Shown in pieces: positions 43,699 to 52,627 of a DNA stretch of 64,000 nucleotides. The position numbers and the translations under genes are program-made. The notes beneath the pieces are model-generated. The model searched no databases and had not been told where the DNA came from. It was given only the letters and a program-made list of their open reading frames with translations. The stretch's first letter is position 1, and the number at the start of each line of letters is the position of its first letter. Origin of the DNA: Polyangiaceae bacterium (lineage in GTDB: Bacteria > Myxococcota_A > Polyangia > Polyangiales > Polyangiaceae); NCBI GenBank assembly GCA_025353725.1, contig JANXOF010000037.1, forward strand, positions 528,302 through 592,301. The letters run 5' to 3'.

Positions 43699-46170
43699 TC
43701 AAACGTCGAGGATCGATTCGAGCTCGACTCGTAGCTCCGGCCTCCATGCGAGAATTGCCTCAAAAGCGAGCGCCGCACGGGTCGGGTCGAGCGCTGCGAA
43801 GGAGCGCGCGAGTGCCACGATGACGGGCCCTTCTTCGGGCGATACGAAGGCCTTGGTCAGCCTCGAGCCTTTTGCGTTTTGGGAGACGGGTACAAGGCGT
43901 TCCTCGAGAAAGGCCACTACGCGGGCTCGGGCCTCCGGACGCGCGAGGGAAAGGGTAAGCGCCGCTGCGACCCGCAGTTCTAGACTTGGAAGTCCGTGGC
44001 CGAGTACGATTCTTCCGAGCCTTTCAATCGCCGAGTCATCGATCGGTTGCAGCTGCTGAAGTGCCTCGACGGCCGCGACGCGTACGGGGTCGATGCTGCT
44101 GTCGAGCACGCCGAGCAGCAGCGCCTGCGCGCGCGAGCCCCAAAAGTTCACCACGGCTTTGAGTGCGACGACGGCGATGGGCGGTTTTTCGAGGAGGACG
44201 AAGCGCAGGGCAAGCTCGCCCGCGACGTCCGAACGCACCGAGGGAGCCGCACGTAGCAGGTCTTCGGCGAGCGCTTCGTCAGATCGCGATGCGAGCGACG
44301 CTATCGACTCGAGACCGCCGAGTACGACCGGTAACGCGGCAGGTCCGGTAGCCTGCAGAAAACGCACGAAACGAGCGCGCAGCTCAAGACTCGGCATTTG
44401 AGATTTTCGAGTCTCGAGAAGCGACCGCGCGCCGACCGGCCCGGCGAAACCCAAGATGGTTATCGCGTCGCTTTCGGCTTCGACCTTTCCGCTGAGCAAT
44501 CGGTTCGTGAATGCCCGCATCGGCGCGGGATCGCGAAGTCCTCGAAACGCACGCTCCAGTAAGTCGCGCTCGTGGCCACAAAGTCGAGGCTCGTCCAGGC
44601 GTTCCTCGAGCCAACGTATGATCTCGCCCGCAAGACGTAGGTTGCCTTCGTACACGGCGGTTCGGAGCGCGTCACGTAGCGCCGCTAACGCCTTTTCATC
44701 GCCTGACGCCGCCCGTGCAAACGCTTGGGACGGGTGAGTCGAGAAGTCTCTCGCGGCGGGAACTGCGCGAGAGGAAATCCGCGCGTAGGGCCGGCTCCCT
44801 GTAGCCCAGTCGTCATCCACCAGTTCACGTAGAGCGGCTCGAAACGCACGTACATCCGGGAACCGCGTCGCGGGATTTTTCTCGAGGGCTTTCAGAATCA
44901 TCGCTTCGAGATCGGAGTCGAAAGTTCCCGCGACGACCTTCGATGGCGGCGTCGGCTGCGTCGTGACATGAAGTCGGAAGACCTCCGTCGAATCAGGATT
45001 TTCGAAGGGGAGTCGTCCTGTGGAGAGCTCATAGAGGAGTACGCCCAGCGCATAGACATCGGTACGCGCGTCGACCGGCTCATTCCTAATCTGCTCGGGG
45101 GCCATATACGCAGGCGTGCCGACTACCTTGGTAGCATCGGGAAGTGTGATTCGCGCAGAATCGATGCTCGTTAATTTGTCCCGTGGGTCGTCCGAAACCC
45201 AATGCGCTATTCCGAAGTCGCAGACCTTGGCGAGTTCGGAGATATTTCCGTCGTCGTCCTTGCGCGCGACAATGACGACATTCTCGGGCTTAATGTCTCG
45301 GTGAATGACGCCTGCGTCGTGCGCATGAGCGAGCCCGGCGCAGGCTTGCGAAACAAGGCTTACAAGCCTCGGAAGCGGTAGTGGGCCGTCTTGATCGAGA
45401 ATCTGCTGAAGACTGAGTCCGTCGAGGAGTTCCATGACAATGTAGAGAATGCCGTCGGGCTCTTGTCCGTAGTCAAGGATTCGGAGCACGTTTCGGTGGT
45501 CGAGCTGACTTGCGGCGAGAGCCTCTGCGTAGAATCGCGCGCAGTAATCGTCACTATGTTGGAGAGTCGGATGCAGTACCTTGACCGCGACGGGTCGCCT
45601 GAGCGTGGTGTGCCGTGCGCGATAGACCTCGCCGCTCGCGCCGCTACCTAGGAGGTCTTCGAGTACAAAACGGCCTCCGGAAAGCTCGCGACAACGGAGT
45701 TGCCCTGGCGCACGGCGCGAGAAGGTCGAAGAACCGACAGGCCCCGTGGTCCGTCGAAGTGCGGCGACGTGACTCGTCGTGAGAGGCGGCGGCAGACTTG
45801 AGGTTGCTTGAGCTGGCGCGAACGGGCGCAACGTCGGAGGCTTGAGCGGCGGGGCGGGCGTCGTTTCCGCCGACTCCTTGGACGGACCGAATAGCTCCTC
45901 GCGAAGAAGCGCCGCATGCGCCTCATCGAGCGGGGCGAGTTTGAGCGGAAAGGCCCCTCGCTCGTTCGGTGCGCCCATGGGTTCCGCAAGGACGGTCAAC
46001 GGCTCGTCGATGCCGTCGACGTAAATTTCGAGCACGTGCGTACTCGCGTCGATCGGTGCGGTTTCGAGCGGAAGGTGGGCTGTCTCCCGCGCTACGGCGA
46101 CCCACGCGAGGTAGCCCCGTTCGCGTCGGTCAGAACGCCGTGTCGTGATGACGGGAAGAAGAGCGCGCAT
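43699..46170 (-). CDS. Ser/Thr protein kinase with N-terminal PilZ-like and C-terminal HEAT-like regions
   Basis: About 823 residues if started at ATG 46170; the frame is open to 46401 but the extra 77 residues look untranslated (Arg/Glu repeats). Residues 1-95 resemble the PilZ-like domain found at the start of some myxobacterial kinases (TTRRSDRRERGY..; VDGIDEPLTVLAEPMG). After a Pro-rich linker the kinase domain has GSGASGEVY, VAVKVL, HRDIKPENVV, DFGIAH and APEQI, all intact. The C-terminal 350 residues are Ala/Leu/Arg helices in pairs (e.g. LLLGVLDSSIDPVRVAAVEAL) typical of HEAT/armadillo repeats, a protein-docking surface. No membrane helix. It is divergent from a stand-alone receiver protein 268 bp away. 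Confidence 0.88.
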   Translation of the reverse strand: MRALLPVITTRRSDRRERGYLAWVAVARETAHLPLETAPIDASTHVLEIYVDGIDEPLTVLAEPMGAPNERGAFPLKLAPLDEAHAALLREELFGPSKESAETTPAPPLKPPTLRPFAPAQATSSLPPPLTTSHVAALRRTTGPVGSSTFSRRAPGQLRCRELSGGRFVLEDLLGSGASGEVYRARHTTLRRPVAVKVLHPTLQHSDDYCARFYAEALAASQLDHRNVLRILDYGQEPDGILYIVMELLDGLSLQQILDQDGPLPLPRLVSLVSQACAGLAHAHDAGVIHRDIKPENVVIVARKDDDGNISELAKVCDFGIAHWVSDDPRDKLTSIDSARITLPDATKVVGTPAYMAPEQIRNEPVDARTDVYALGVLLYELSTGRLPFENPDSTEVFRLHVTTQPTPPSKVVAGTFDSDLEAMILKALEKNPATRFPDVRAFRAALRELVDDDWATGSRPYARISSRAVPAARDFSTHPSQAFARAASGDEKALAALRDALRTAVYEGNLRLAGEIIRWLEERLDEPRLCGHERDLLERAFRGLRDPAPMRAFTNRLLSGKVEAESDAITILGFAGPVGARSLLETRKSQMPSLELRARFVRFLQATGPAALPVVLGGLESIASLASRSDEALAEDLLRAAPSVRSDVAGELALRFVLLEKPPIAVVALKAVVNFWGSRAQALLLGVLDSSIDPVRVAAVEALQQLQPIDDSAIERLGRIVLGHGLPSLELRVAAALTLSLARPEARARVVAFLEERLVPVSQNAKGSRLTKAFVSPEEGPVIVALARSFAALDPTRAALAFEAILAWRPELRVELESILDV

Positions 46171-46438
46171 GGCGTCGTAAGCGCGTTCGCGCTCCCTCTC
46201 CCTCGTAGAAGACCACGTTCTGGCAGCGCTCGGCCATGCGGGCGCGCTCTGGTCGAAAAGGCTCGCTGGGCGTGGCGACAAGGTAAGACCTGGACACAAT
46301 TGTGCCCACAGCGGCGCCCGCTGAAAAGGGCGCTCCCAAAGCGTCGAACGCCCTTCTTCGTCGTTTAGCCGCTCGCTCGCTCGAACGCGCGGTGACGGCA
46401 CGCCTTATGCCCCAGAAGTGCGTCGGAGCTGAGAACGG

Positions 46439-46852
46439 ATGCGACTACTTATCGTGGAGGATGATTGGGACGGCCGCGAGCTACTCGCCGAACTGTTTCG
46501 TCGCGCCGACTGGGCAGTGACCGCCGTGGCGACGATCGATTCGGCGATGACCGAACTTCGCGCCGGTGGGTTCGACGTCGTCATCACCGATGAAAATCTC
46601 GCCGGCCGGAGTGGTTGCTCGATGCTTCGAGCTGCGGAGGTCGAAGGCCTCCTTGGCCGCGTCGGTAGGCTCGTTTACACGGCAAACTCTGGCCGGCTCG
46701 AGGTTCCGCCCGGTACGCGAGTCCTTCAAAAGCCCGTCGCCGTTCGTGTCCTTCTCGGTGCCGCGTCGGCGGCGGTGACGGCCGCGCGCCTGGAGGGCAC
46801 ACTCCCCACATCAACGAACGGCTCGCGAGGAGACGCTAACCTTCGGCCTTGA
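46439..46852 (+). CDS. Stand-alone response-regulator receiver protein
   Basis: 137 residues, one CheY-like receiver: acidic pair E7/D8-D9, phosphoacceptor D51 (VVITDENL), T81, and the conserved Lys at K98 (LQKPV). After the receiver there are about 30 Ala/Ser/Arg residues with no output domain. Relays phosphate or regulates by protein contact. Its end overlaps the convergent gene at 46836-47450 by 17 bp. No histidine kinase is encoded nearby. Confidence 0.9.
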   Translation: MRLLIVEDDWDGRELLAELFRRADWAVTAVATIDSAMTELRAGGFDVVITDENLAGRSGCSMLRAAEVEGLLGRVGRLVYTANSGRLEVPPGTRVLQKPVAVRVLLGAASAAVTAARLEGTLPTSTNGSRGDANLRP

Positions 46853-47450
46853 CGCGTTTCTTCAAGACCAGCTTGCGTGTAGGGTCAGGCGAAGGTGGCG
46901 AAGCTGGCGCCAACGCTTCCACTTCACGTTGTAGGCCTCCTGGAAGTGTCAGGCGAGGCAGCACCATCAAACTCGTCGCATCGATCTCAACGTGGGGTGG
47001 CGGAAGCGAGGTTCGCCTTATCTCCTGCGTGACGGTGAAAACAATTCGCCCGGCGCTCGTGACGGCGACGAGCGGCTCGATGAGCCGAGGCGCGCGCTGG
47101 ATGCCACGCGCGAATTCGTCTAACGGGACGCGTAGAATCGTGTCCGCAAAAAGCTTTTCTCGGAACCCACCACCGAGGGTGGACGAGACTACGATTTTGG
47201 TTTGTGTAGGGCCGCCCGTGAGCTCGATTCGGAGCTCGCCGTCGATCCAATCGCACGCCGTCGTCCCCAGCCGCGCGAGTGCCGCGAGGAGAATGGGCGC
47301 GCCCTTCCCAGGTGATGCGATCTCCGCAAATCGCGCGAGCAAGGCCTCCATCGCGACGGAGGAGGTAACGGCGCTTACGATGTGTACGTCACGAAGCTCG
47401 GTACACTTCTGAAGTGCAGCGTAGTCCACAATATGGACGTTAGCAGACAA
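46836..47450 (-). CDS. Hypothetical protein, 204 residues
   Basis: The start is TTG 47450, overlapping the HicA-like gene by 11 bp; a later GTG is possible. The product has an opening VHIVDYAALQKC segment, a helical part, and strands such as ELRIELTGGPTQTKIVVSST and LVAVTSAGRIVFTVTQEI. The C-terminus is basic (RKLVLKKRVKAEG). No signal peptide or known domain. The overlap suggests co-translation with the HicA-like protein. Confidence 0.68.
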   Translation of the reverse strand: MSANVHIVDYAALQKCTELRDVHIVSAVTSSVAMEALLARFAEIASPGKGAPILLAALARLGTTACDWIDGELRIELTGGPTQTKIVVSSTLGGGFREKLFADTILRVPLDEFARGIQRAPRLIEPLVAVTSAGRIVFTVTQEIRRTSLPPPHVEIDATSLMVLPRLTLPGGLQREVEALAPASPPSPDPTRKLVLKKRVKAEG

Positions 47451-47709
47451 CCCGGTCGTTTGGCGGCGTGGGTCGAGCTTGTGGCGGTCTTACGTTGAGC
47501 TGATGGAGAAAGTCGAAAGGCTCGATGTGTGCGGCACGCAAAATGGCACCGAGCAAGCACGGACTCAGGTTTGCCGTTTCGGGCACGACGACACACTGAG
47601 CGTGGCGGCACATTCTCGCGAGACCGTTCGCACGAGCCTCGGTTCGGAACCCGAGACGTTCGAGAGTGGCCACGAGCTCGTCAGCGGAGAGGTGCGGAAG
47701 CGCAAGCAT
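47440..47709 (-). CDS. HicA/YcfA-like dsRNA-binding-fold protein lacking the catalytic His
   Basis: 89 residues from ATG 47709. The layout LSADELVATLERLGFRTEA, then VVVPETANLSPCLLGAILRAAHIEPFDFLHQL, closely follows HicA mRNA interferases (ELxxxLExxGF...VVVPxH...GTLRxILxxAGISxxEFL). In active HicA the third strand carries GSHH; here it reads NGLARMCRH, so the catalytic His appears lost. No HicB antitoxin is encoded on either side; instead it overlaps an unknown gene. It may be a domesticated RNA-binding protein rather than a toxin. Confidence 0.65.
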   Translation of the reverse strand: MLALPHLSADELVATLERLGFRTEARANGLARMCRHAQCVVVPETANLSPCLLGAILRAAHIEPFDFLHQLNVRPPQARPTPPNDRVVC

Positions 47710-47783
47710 GTTACCCAACTCAGCAAAGACGGTGCCACAGCAGCGACGGCTCCGTACGTCAGCCCTTCTGCACACCGATAGCG

Positions 47784-48338
47784 TTAGCGAACGATGGGAA
47801 GGTGCGTACGGCTGCTTCCAAAAAGGCTACGGAGGGCGACGCGCTCGCCAGTGCCGCCGTCAAGCAGGGCTTGACGCCCTCGGAGACGCTCCTCGAAAGG
47901 ACCTACCGTCCAACAGGCCTCTGCGGCGAGCTCCTCAATCGGAGGGTCGCCTTCGTCGTTCAGCGGGCAAATGGACCTAACTTCGCCCGGCTCACCGGCC
48001 GCGTCGTGCTCGAGCCACCGCAACGGAAGCCCCTGCGTCCGGCACACATAGGGCCGACTCGCGTAAACACGGCAGGCGCCGTCGTCGTCGAGAAACGCGC
48101 ACGCTCCCTCAACACCCGCGACGCCGTCCGCAAGAAGCTCAGGAAAATGTCTCGTGATAAGCGCGGCCTCGAGGATGAACACGGACAGTCCGTCTGCACA
48201 GCAGGACGTGCAGCCTGAGCGGCACCGAAGGCGTGGGCCATGAGCGGCGACGACGGGCGCAACGAGGTCGTCAACCACAGTGTGGAGCCGCTCCACCCAA
48301 GCGATAGCCTCGTCTGGAATTGGGTCGGTATGCCGCAT
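47784..48338 (-). CDS. YkgJ-family Cys-cluster protein
   Basis: 184 residues from ATG 48338, with GAGG 8 nt upstream; a GTG at 48344 is less likely. CRSGCTSCC near residue 40, then CAFLDDDGACRVYASRPYVCR and a later Cys, is the YkgJ (UPF0153) metal-chelating pattern: eight Cys predicted to bind zinc or an iron-sulfur cluster. Cytoplasmic. Biochemical role in most species unknown. It lies 74 bp ahead of the HicA-like gene on the same strand. Confidence 0.92.
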   Translation of the reverse strand: MRHTDPIPDEAIAWVERLHTVVDDLVAPVVAAHGPRLRCRSGCTSCCADGLSVFILEAALITRHFPELLADGVAGVEGACAFLDDDGACRVYASRPYVCRTQGLPLRWLEHDAAGEPGEVRSICPLNDEGDPPIEELAAEACWTVGPFEERLRGRQALLDGGTGERVALRSLFGSSRTHLPIVR

Positions 48339-48463
48339 TCGCACGACCTCGGTAGCGCTGGTGTCCGGCGGTGTCGAGCGGCCATTCGGACGTGCGCCGT
48401 GCGCGGCTCAAGAGGGTCTGAGAGAGCGAACGAAGCGGCATGCGGCATGCAAAGCGCCACCGA

Positions 48464-49393
48464 ATGGGCAATGTTCGACCGCGCACTCTCGTGACAGGTG
48501 CTGCAGGGAACGTCGGCAGGGAAGTCGTATGGGCGCTCCAAGCGAATGGGATGGACCTTTGCGCCGCGGATGACTCTGTGAGAAAAATTCGCGCGATGCA
48601 CGGTGACTCTGTCGACGCCGTTGTCCTGGATTACGAAAAGTTCGAGACCTTTACGCCCGCGCTCCTCGGTTGCAACGCGCTCTTTCTCGTTCGCCCGCCG
48701 TCGATAGCCTGCATGGAAACCACGCTCTTACCCTTTATCGACATAGCCCGAAGGCGCGGCATCGAGCACATCGTCTTCTTGTCCGTCATCGGTGCGTCGA
48801 CGAATCACCTGGTCCCGCACCACGCCGTCGAAAAATACATCGAGGGTGGCGATACAAGTTATACGCTTCTTCGCCCGGGATTCTTTTCGCAAAACCTCGG
48901 CGTTGCGTATCGCGAAGACATCGCCGAAGACGGTCGACTTTTCCTCCCAGCTGGTCGAGGTCGAGTCGCGTTCGTCGACATTCGCGATGTCGCCGAGGTT
49001 GCGGCGATTATTCTGAAAAATCCGAGGCCACACGCGGAGGCGGCCTACACGTGCACGGGGACGGAGGCTTTGTCGTTCGAGGAGACCGCACGGCTGATGA
49101 CGGACATCATTCGTCGACCTATTCGTTATGAGGCTGCAACGATTGCAGGGTATGTGCGGCACCTCCATGGGCGTGGGCTGCCACTCGCGCAGATTGCGGT
49201 GCAAACGGTTCTCCACGTCGGGCTTCGCTACGGCCATACAGAAAAACTCGACCCTACGCTCGAGCGACTTCTTGGGCGAAAGCCGCGCACTCTCGCGGCG
49301 TACGTCCGCGAAAGCGCCGAGCTTTGGAAGCCGTCCGAGTTGCCCGGTACGCCCTCCGGATTCGATGCGTTTGCGAACTCAGCTACCCGATGA
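48464..49393 (+). CDS. NmrA-like NAD(P)-binding protein
   Basis: 309 residues from ATG 48464. The Rossmann motif GAAGNVG (TLVTGAAGNVGREVV) is at the N-terminus. DAVVLDYEKFETF, NALFLVRPPSI, HIVFLSVIGAS, YTLLRPGFFSQNL and YTCTGTEALSFEETA follow the atypical SDR/NmrA family. The Tyr-x3-Lys pair is not in the usual place, so it may be a redox sensor or an oxidoreductase acting on quinones or similar. It ends 14 bp before the convergent DUF1501 gene. Confidence 0.9.
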   Translation: MGNVRPRTLVTGAAGNVGREVVWALQANGMDLCAADDSVRKIRAMHGDSVDAVVLDYEKFETFTPALLGCNALFLVRPPSIACMETTLLPFIDIARRRGIEHIVFLSVIGASTNHLVPHHAVEKYIEGGDTSYTLLRPGFFSQNLGVAYREDIAEDGRLFLPAGRGRVAFVDIRDVAEVAAIILKNPRPHAEAAYTCTGTEALSFEETARLMTDIIRRPIRYEAATIAGYVRHLHGRGLPLAQIAVQTVLHVGLRYGHTEKLDPTLERLLGRKPRTLAAYVRESAELWKPSELPGTPSGFDAFANSATR

Positions 49394-49407
49394 AAATGGC
49401 CAAGACA

Positions 49408-50739
49408 TTAGGCAATCCGCGCGGCGTGAGGGTTGTCGCCGAATGGCTGGCCGGGTACTTTGAGGGCGGCGGCGGCCGACGCCCAAAATGCCTTTACGCC
49501 AGGCGTGTCGGATGCAAAGCGCGACTGACTCGACACCGGATAGCTGACACCTTGTTTCACGTGCTTACCAAGCATGACCGCGACCGTTCCGTCACCGTGG
49601 TCGCCGTCATTGAGACGCACCATATCGCCCGACAGAACAACCACCACGTTGCGCCCCGGAGAATTTAACATGCGATCGAGGAAGGTGCGGATGGGCGTGA
49701 GTCGCGCTTCGCCGAAATAGTCTGTTCCGAGAAGCTTTTGACGTGTGAGTAGCCCGTTTTGCGAACCACCCGACCCCGTCTGATGAAAATCCCAAGGGAC
49801 GAGGCCAAAGTCTGTAATGTTGATGACGTTGCTGCCCGCCGCGCGAATCATGAGTTCAGCCCCCGCGATCATTGAGGCATACGTCTTTACATCGGACTTT
49901 CCTCCAAGCCCGTAAGCGGCATTGAGCTCGGCGAGCGTGACGGGTTTTGCGGAGGGCTTTCGGAGCGAAGCTGTCGCCGAAGTATAAGCCTCGTTGAGTG
50001 GTCCAAGCCGGCCAGGATTCGTGGTGAGTTGTCGCGTCGACATCTCCTTCGCGCTTTCGAGGGCGGCGGCGGCGAGCGTGCGACTCGGCGCATTCGGGTC
50101 GGGAACGTCAGAACCCGCAGCCGTGATGGCGTCGGCGAGGTTGACGATACGCTGAATCGATACGCCCTGGAAAGCTGGCTGAGCTTGGTACGCGGGAGCT
50201 CTGTCGCCGAAGTAGACCGCTTTGAAGGCCGAGTCTCCCCCCATGGCGTAAGCGAGCTGCGTGAGGTAGCAGTTGCCCCCATCGCGGAGAATCGCGCGCT
50301 CGCCGCCCGAATTGAGATTTTGCGGAGTCGTGTGGAGCGCGTTGCCGTGCCGCATGCCGATAGCGGCCCAGTGGTCGTGCGCGAACTTAGGCTTTCCGTC
50401 ATTATCGAAGGCAAAGGTTCCGAAGGTACTTTTGTCGGTATAGACATCTGAGTTCGCGCCGAGGCGAACGACGTTGGTGCTTGTGACGCCGAACGTACCT
50501 GCGGAGATATATTTGTCTGCGCACCCTGCAAAAAGTGCATTCAATCCGCCATTAAAGTAGATATGAACGAAGTGCGCAGGTTCGGCGGCGGCCGCCATCG
50601 CATGGGGAATGAGCGGCCCCGCCAGTCGTGCACCTGCCGCTGCCCCAACGCCCGAGGCGAGTGCTTTGAGAAGGCTTCGGCGTGTGAGGCCCGAAGCGGA
50701 AGAGGCGAGTCGACGTTCGAGCTCAGTATCGTGCTTCAT
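49408..50739 (-). CDS. Tat-exported DUF1501-like protein
   Basis: 443 residues from ATG 50739 (upstream frame not protein-like). A twin-arginine signal (TRRSLLKAL) and an AMAAAAEP-type cleavage site lie at about residues 18-52. The mature part resembles DUF1501, the alkaline-phosphatase-fold proteins common in Planctomycetes and myxobacteria (HFVHIYFNGGLNALF; NVVVVLSGDMVRLNDGDHGDGTVAVMLG). Function of the family is unknown. Last gene of a three-gene block with a lipoprotein (16 bp gap) and a c-haem protein; such blocks commonly pair DUF1501 with haem-binding proteins. Confidence 0.85.
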   Translation of the reverse strand: MKHDTELERRLASSASGLTRRSLLKALASGVGAAAGARLAGPLIPHAMAAAAEPAHFVHIYFNGGLNALFAGCADKYISAGTFGVTSTNVVRLGANSDVYTDKSTFGTFAFDNDGKPKFAHDHWAAIGMRHGNALHTTPQNLNSGGERAILRDGGNCYLTQLAYAMGGDSAFKAVYFGDRAPAYQAQPAFQGVSIQRIVNLADAITAAGSDVPDPNAPSRTLAAAALESAKEMSTRQLTTNPGRLGPLNEAYTSATASLRKPSAKPVTLAELNAAYGLGGKSDVKTYASMIAGAELMIRAAGSNVINITDFGLVPWDFHQTGSGGSQNGLLTRQKLLGTDYFGEARLTPIRTFLDRMLNSPGRNVVVVLSGDMVRLNDGDHGDGTVAVMLGKHVKQGVSYPVSSQSRFASDTPGVKAFWASAAAALKVPGQPFGDNPHAARIA

Positions 50740-50755
50740 GGCAGTAGTCTCGCGG

Positions 50756-51421
50756 TCAGAAGGTGAGAAATGGGCTCGACGAAAGAACGGAGGCACAGAC
50801 GTAGCTCCATTGGCGTTGCGGATCTGGCTCGGAAGCGAGCTTGGTAGTTGCGAGCATGACGCACGCATCGACTTCGGCGACCGAAGGAGTCTTGCTCCAC
50901 GCTTTCCGCATGAGCGAGGTGCAGACGGCGCTGGCCGTTACAGACGTCGGAGCTTCGGCCATGTCGGCGCGGGTTTTCGCGTACGCACTACATCCTTCGA
51001 ACGAAAGCGAGAACGCCGCGTTGAGCGAAACGCCTGACTGCTCGGCCTCGGCAAACCATCGGGGTGGAGGCTCGTCGAACGAGCTCGCGGATGCGCCTAG
51101 GCTCGGCGGCACGAGTCCCAACACCCGTTGGTATTCGCCTTTCAGGACTCCAAATGGCTTTACGCGTGCGCGGTTCACTCCAACGTTTTCGTTGGTCCGT
51201 TTCCCTTCCAATCTTGACCCGTCGAAGAGAATGTACGCGCGACCTTCGGGCTTGGCGCTGCATTCCAGCGCGCCGGGCGCGGCATTCGGGTCATCGGGGT
51301 TCGCGCCCGTGCCGGGGCCACCTGTGAGGGCGTTCGGATCACCCCCGCACGCGAGGAGGTAAGCCGAGCCCACCGCAAACGTTGAAAGACCGCTAAGTCT
51401 AAAGAAAGTGGTTCGTTTCAC
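50756..51421 (-). CDS. Lipoprotein in haem/DUF1501 block
   Basis: 221 residues from GTG 51421 with AAGGT upstream. Lipobox LLAC (Cys25), a G/N/P linker, then 170 residues with paired Cys (ALECSAK, FEGCSAY, SAVCTSL, VDACVML, SYVCASV). The pattern (FDGSRLEG, later ..FLTF at the very end) suggests a disulfide-stabilised helical domain. No family recognised. It lies 15-16 bp from genes on both sides, so it is certainly part of the operon. Confidence 0.8.
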   Translation of the reverse strand: MKRTTFFRLSGLSTFAVGSAYLLACGGDPNALTGGPGTGANPDDPNAAPGALECSAKPEGRAYILFDGSRLEGKRTNENVGVNRARVKPFGVLKGEYQRVLGLVPPSLGASASSFDEPPPRWFAEAEQSGVSLNAAFSLSFEGCSAYAKTRADMAEAPTSVTASAVCTSLMRKAWSKTPSVAEVDACVMLATTKLASEPDPQRQWSYVCASVLSSSPFLTF

Positions 51422-51436
51422 GGGCTACCTTTTTGT

Positions 51437-52462
51437 TCATTTCACGCAAAAAGAGGGGTCTTTGGCGACGGCCGCAACGGCCGAGGCGAGCGTTTTCTTG
51501 GAGCTGAGAGACTCTACGCAGGCGTCGAATACGTTCGCCTCGCATTGGTTTTCGCGTCGCCCGTAGAGAAACTTGAACACGCTTCGACACTGGCTAAAAC
51601 GCCACGCGTCGGAGTCGACGAGTGACGTGACGAGATCTTTGTCCGTCGCGAGCGTTGTCCCAAGAAGCTTTTGCGGTCCGTCGGTCGGGGGAAGAAAGGC
51701 CAGCGTGTCGCCTTGACCCTTCTTCTTGGGAAGAAGGCGCGCGAATTTGTCGAGGGCATACCAAGCGTCGAAGTGGCATCCTTTGCAGGCACTGCCCTTG
51801 CGACCGGTCGCCGAGCGATCGTCGCCCGGGTTTCCGACGGAGGCGTCGAGCTCGAGCCCCGTCGTATTCGATAGGATTCGAAACGCGCCCGAGAGCATGT
51901 AGCCCTGGTCTTCGTTCCCGGCGTAGCGCTTCATCCACGCCGCAGAGCGAAAGTAGCCAAGACCGTTCGCGTCAGCCTTCACTTCCATGGCCGGCGGCGC
52001 GACGCCGGGCGCCGTCGCGGTGACCGCGTAAGCCCCCACGAAGAGCTCTGACCACGGTTTATTCTTCGAAAGGACGTGTTTCGCGAGGTAGTAGACCGGG
52101 TCTTCTCTCGCGTCCGCGGGGCCCCCATTGAACTCTGCGTTGATGAATCGAGCGTACCTTTCGGCGAACTCCGGCGACGCGATGAGTGCGTCGACTTCGG
52201 TTTGCGGGTCGCCCGAAGCCAACAACGTGGAGTCCGCGCTTTTGCCTTGGAGCGCTATCGCAAGGCGAATGGCGCAGCGTTCGGCTTGTTCGGCAGTATC
52301 GGCCTCTCCACCTTCGGCACGAGCGCCATGCGTTCCGAAAAGGAGAGTCGCCGTGCCGACGAGAGCGGGAATCGCTAGGGCGAGCAATGGCAGACGAATC
52401 GCGCGAAGAGAACGATCGTCTCGCCGCGATGGAAGCCAGGGTGGGAGGCTCCGTTTGAACAT
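51437..52462 (-). CDS. Exported c-type haem protein
   Basis: 341 residues. An N-terminal membrane signal (LLALAIPALVGTATLLFGTHGARA) exports it. A single haem-c motif CKGCH is at 226-230, followed by FDAWYALDKFARLLP. The preceding region (DALIASPEFAERYARFINAEF; GLGYFRSAAWMKRYAGN) and the C-terminal Cys pairs (QCRSVFKFLYGR; FDACVESL) recall DUF1588/DUF1592-type cytochromes that occur with DUF1501 proteins. Probably an electron carrier or haem-containing hydrolase partner in the periplasm. First gene of the operon; divergent from the exported SOD across 165 bp. Confidence 0.87.
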   Translation of the reverse strand: MFKRSLPPWLPSRRDDRSLRAIRLPLLALAIPALVGTATLLFGTHGARAEGGEADTAEQAERCAIRLAIALQGKSADSTLLASGDPQTEVDALIASPEFAERYARFINAEFNGGPADAREDPVYYLAKHVLSKNKPWSELFVGAYAVTATAPGVAPPAMEVKADANGLGYFRSAAWMKRYAGNEDQGYMLSGAFRILSNTTGLELDASVGNPGDDRSATGRKGSACKGCHFDAWYALDKFARLLPKKKGQGDTLAFLPPTDGPQKLLGTTLATDKDLVTSLVDSDAWRFSQCRSVFKFLYGRRENQCEANVFDACVESLSSKKTLASAVAAVAKDPSFCVK

Positions 52463-52627
52463 AAGGCAGCGTAGGCAACTGGCGTACCGGCGACGCGTTG
52501 CCCCTACAAGACCGCTTTTTATGGACGTTTCTCCGGCCCGGGAAACGCGTCGTGGTCCGGTTGGATCCTGCTCGCACCAGAGGATGTGATCCAGTCCTGT
52601 ACATGGATGGGTACTAAACTGCGACGG

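Noticed and set aside
47440..47709. Classical HicAB toxin-antitoxin system
   Set aside because: No HicB-like gene on either side and the catalytic His is not present; reported only as a HicA-like fold.
47529..48218. 229-codon plus-strand frame across the YkgJ and HicA-like genes
   Set aside because: Basic composition and full overlap with the Cys-cluster gene, whose motifs are unambiguous.
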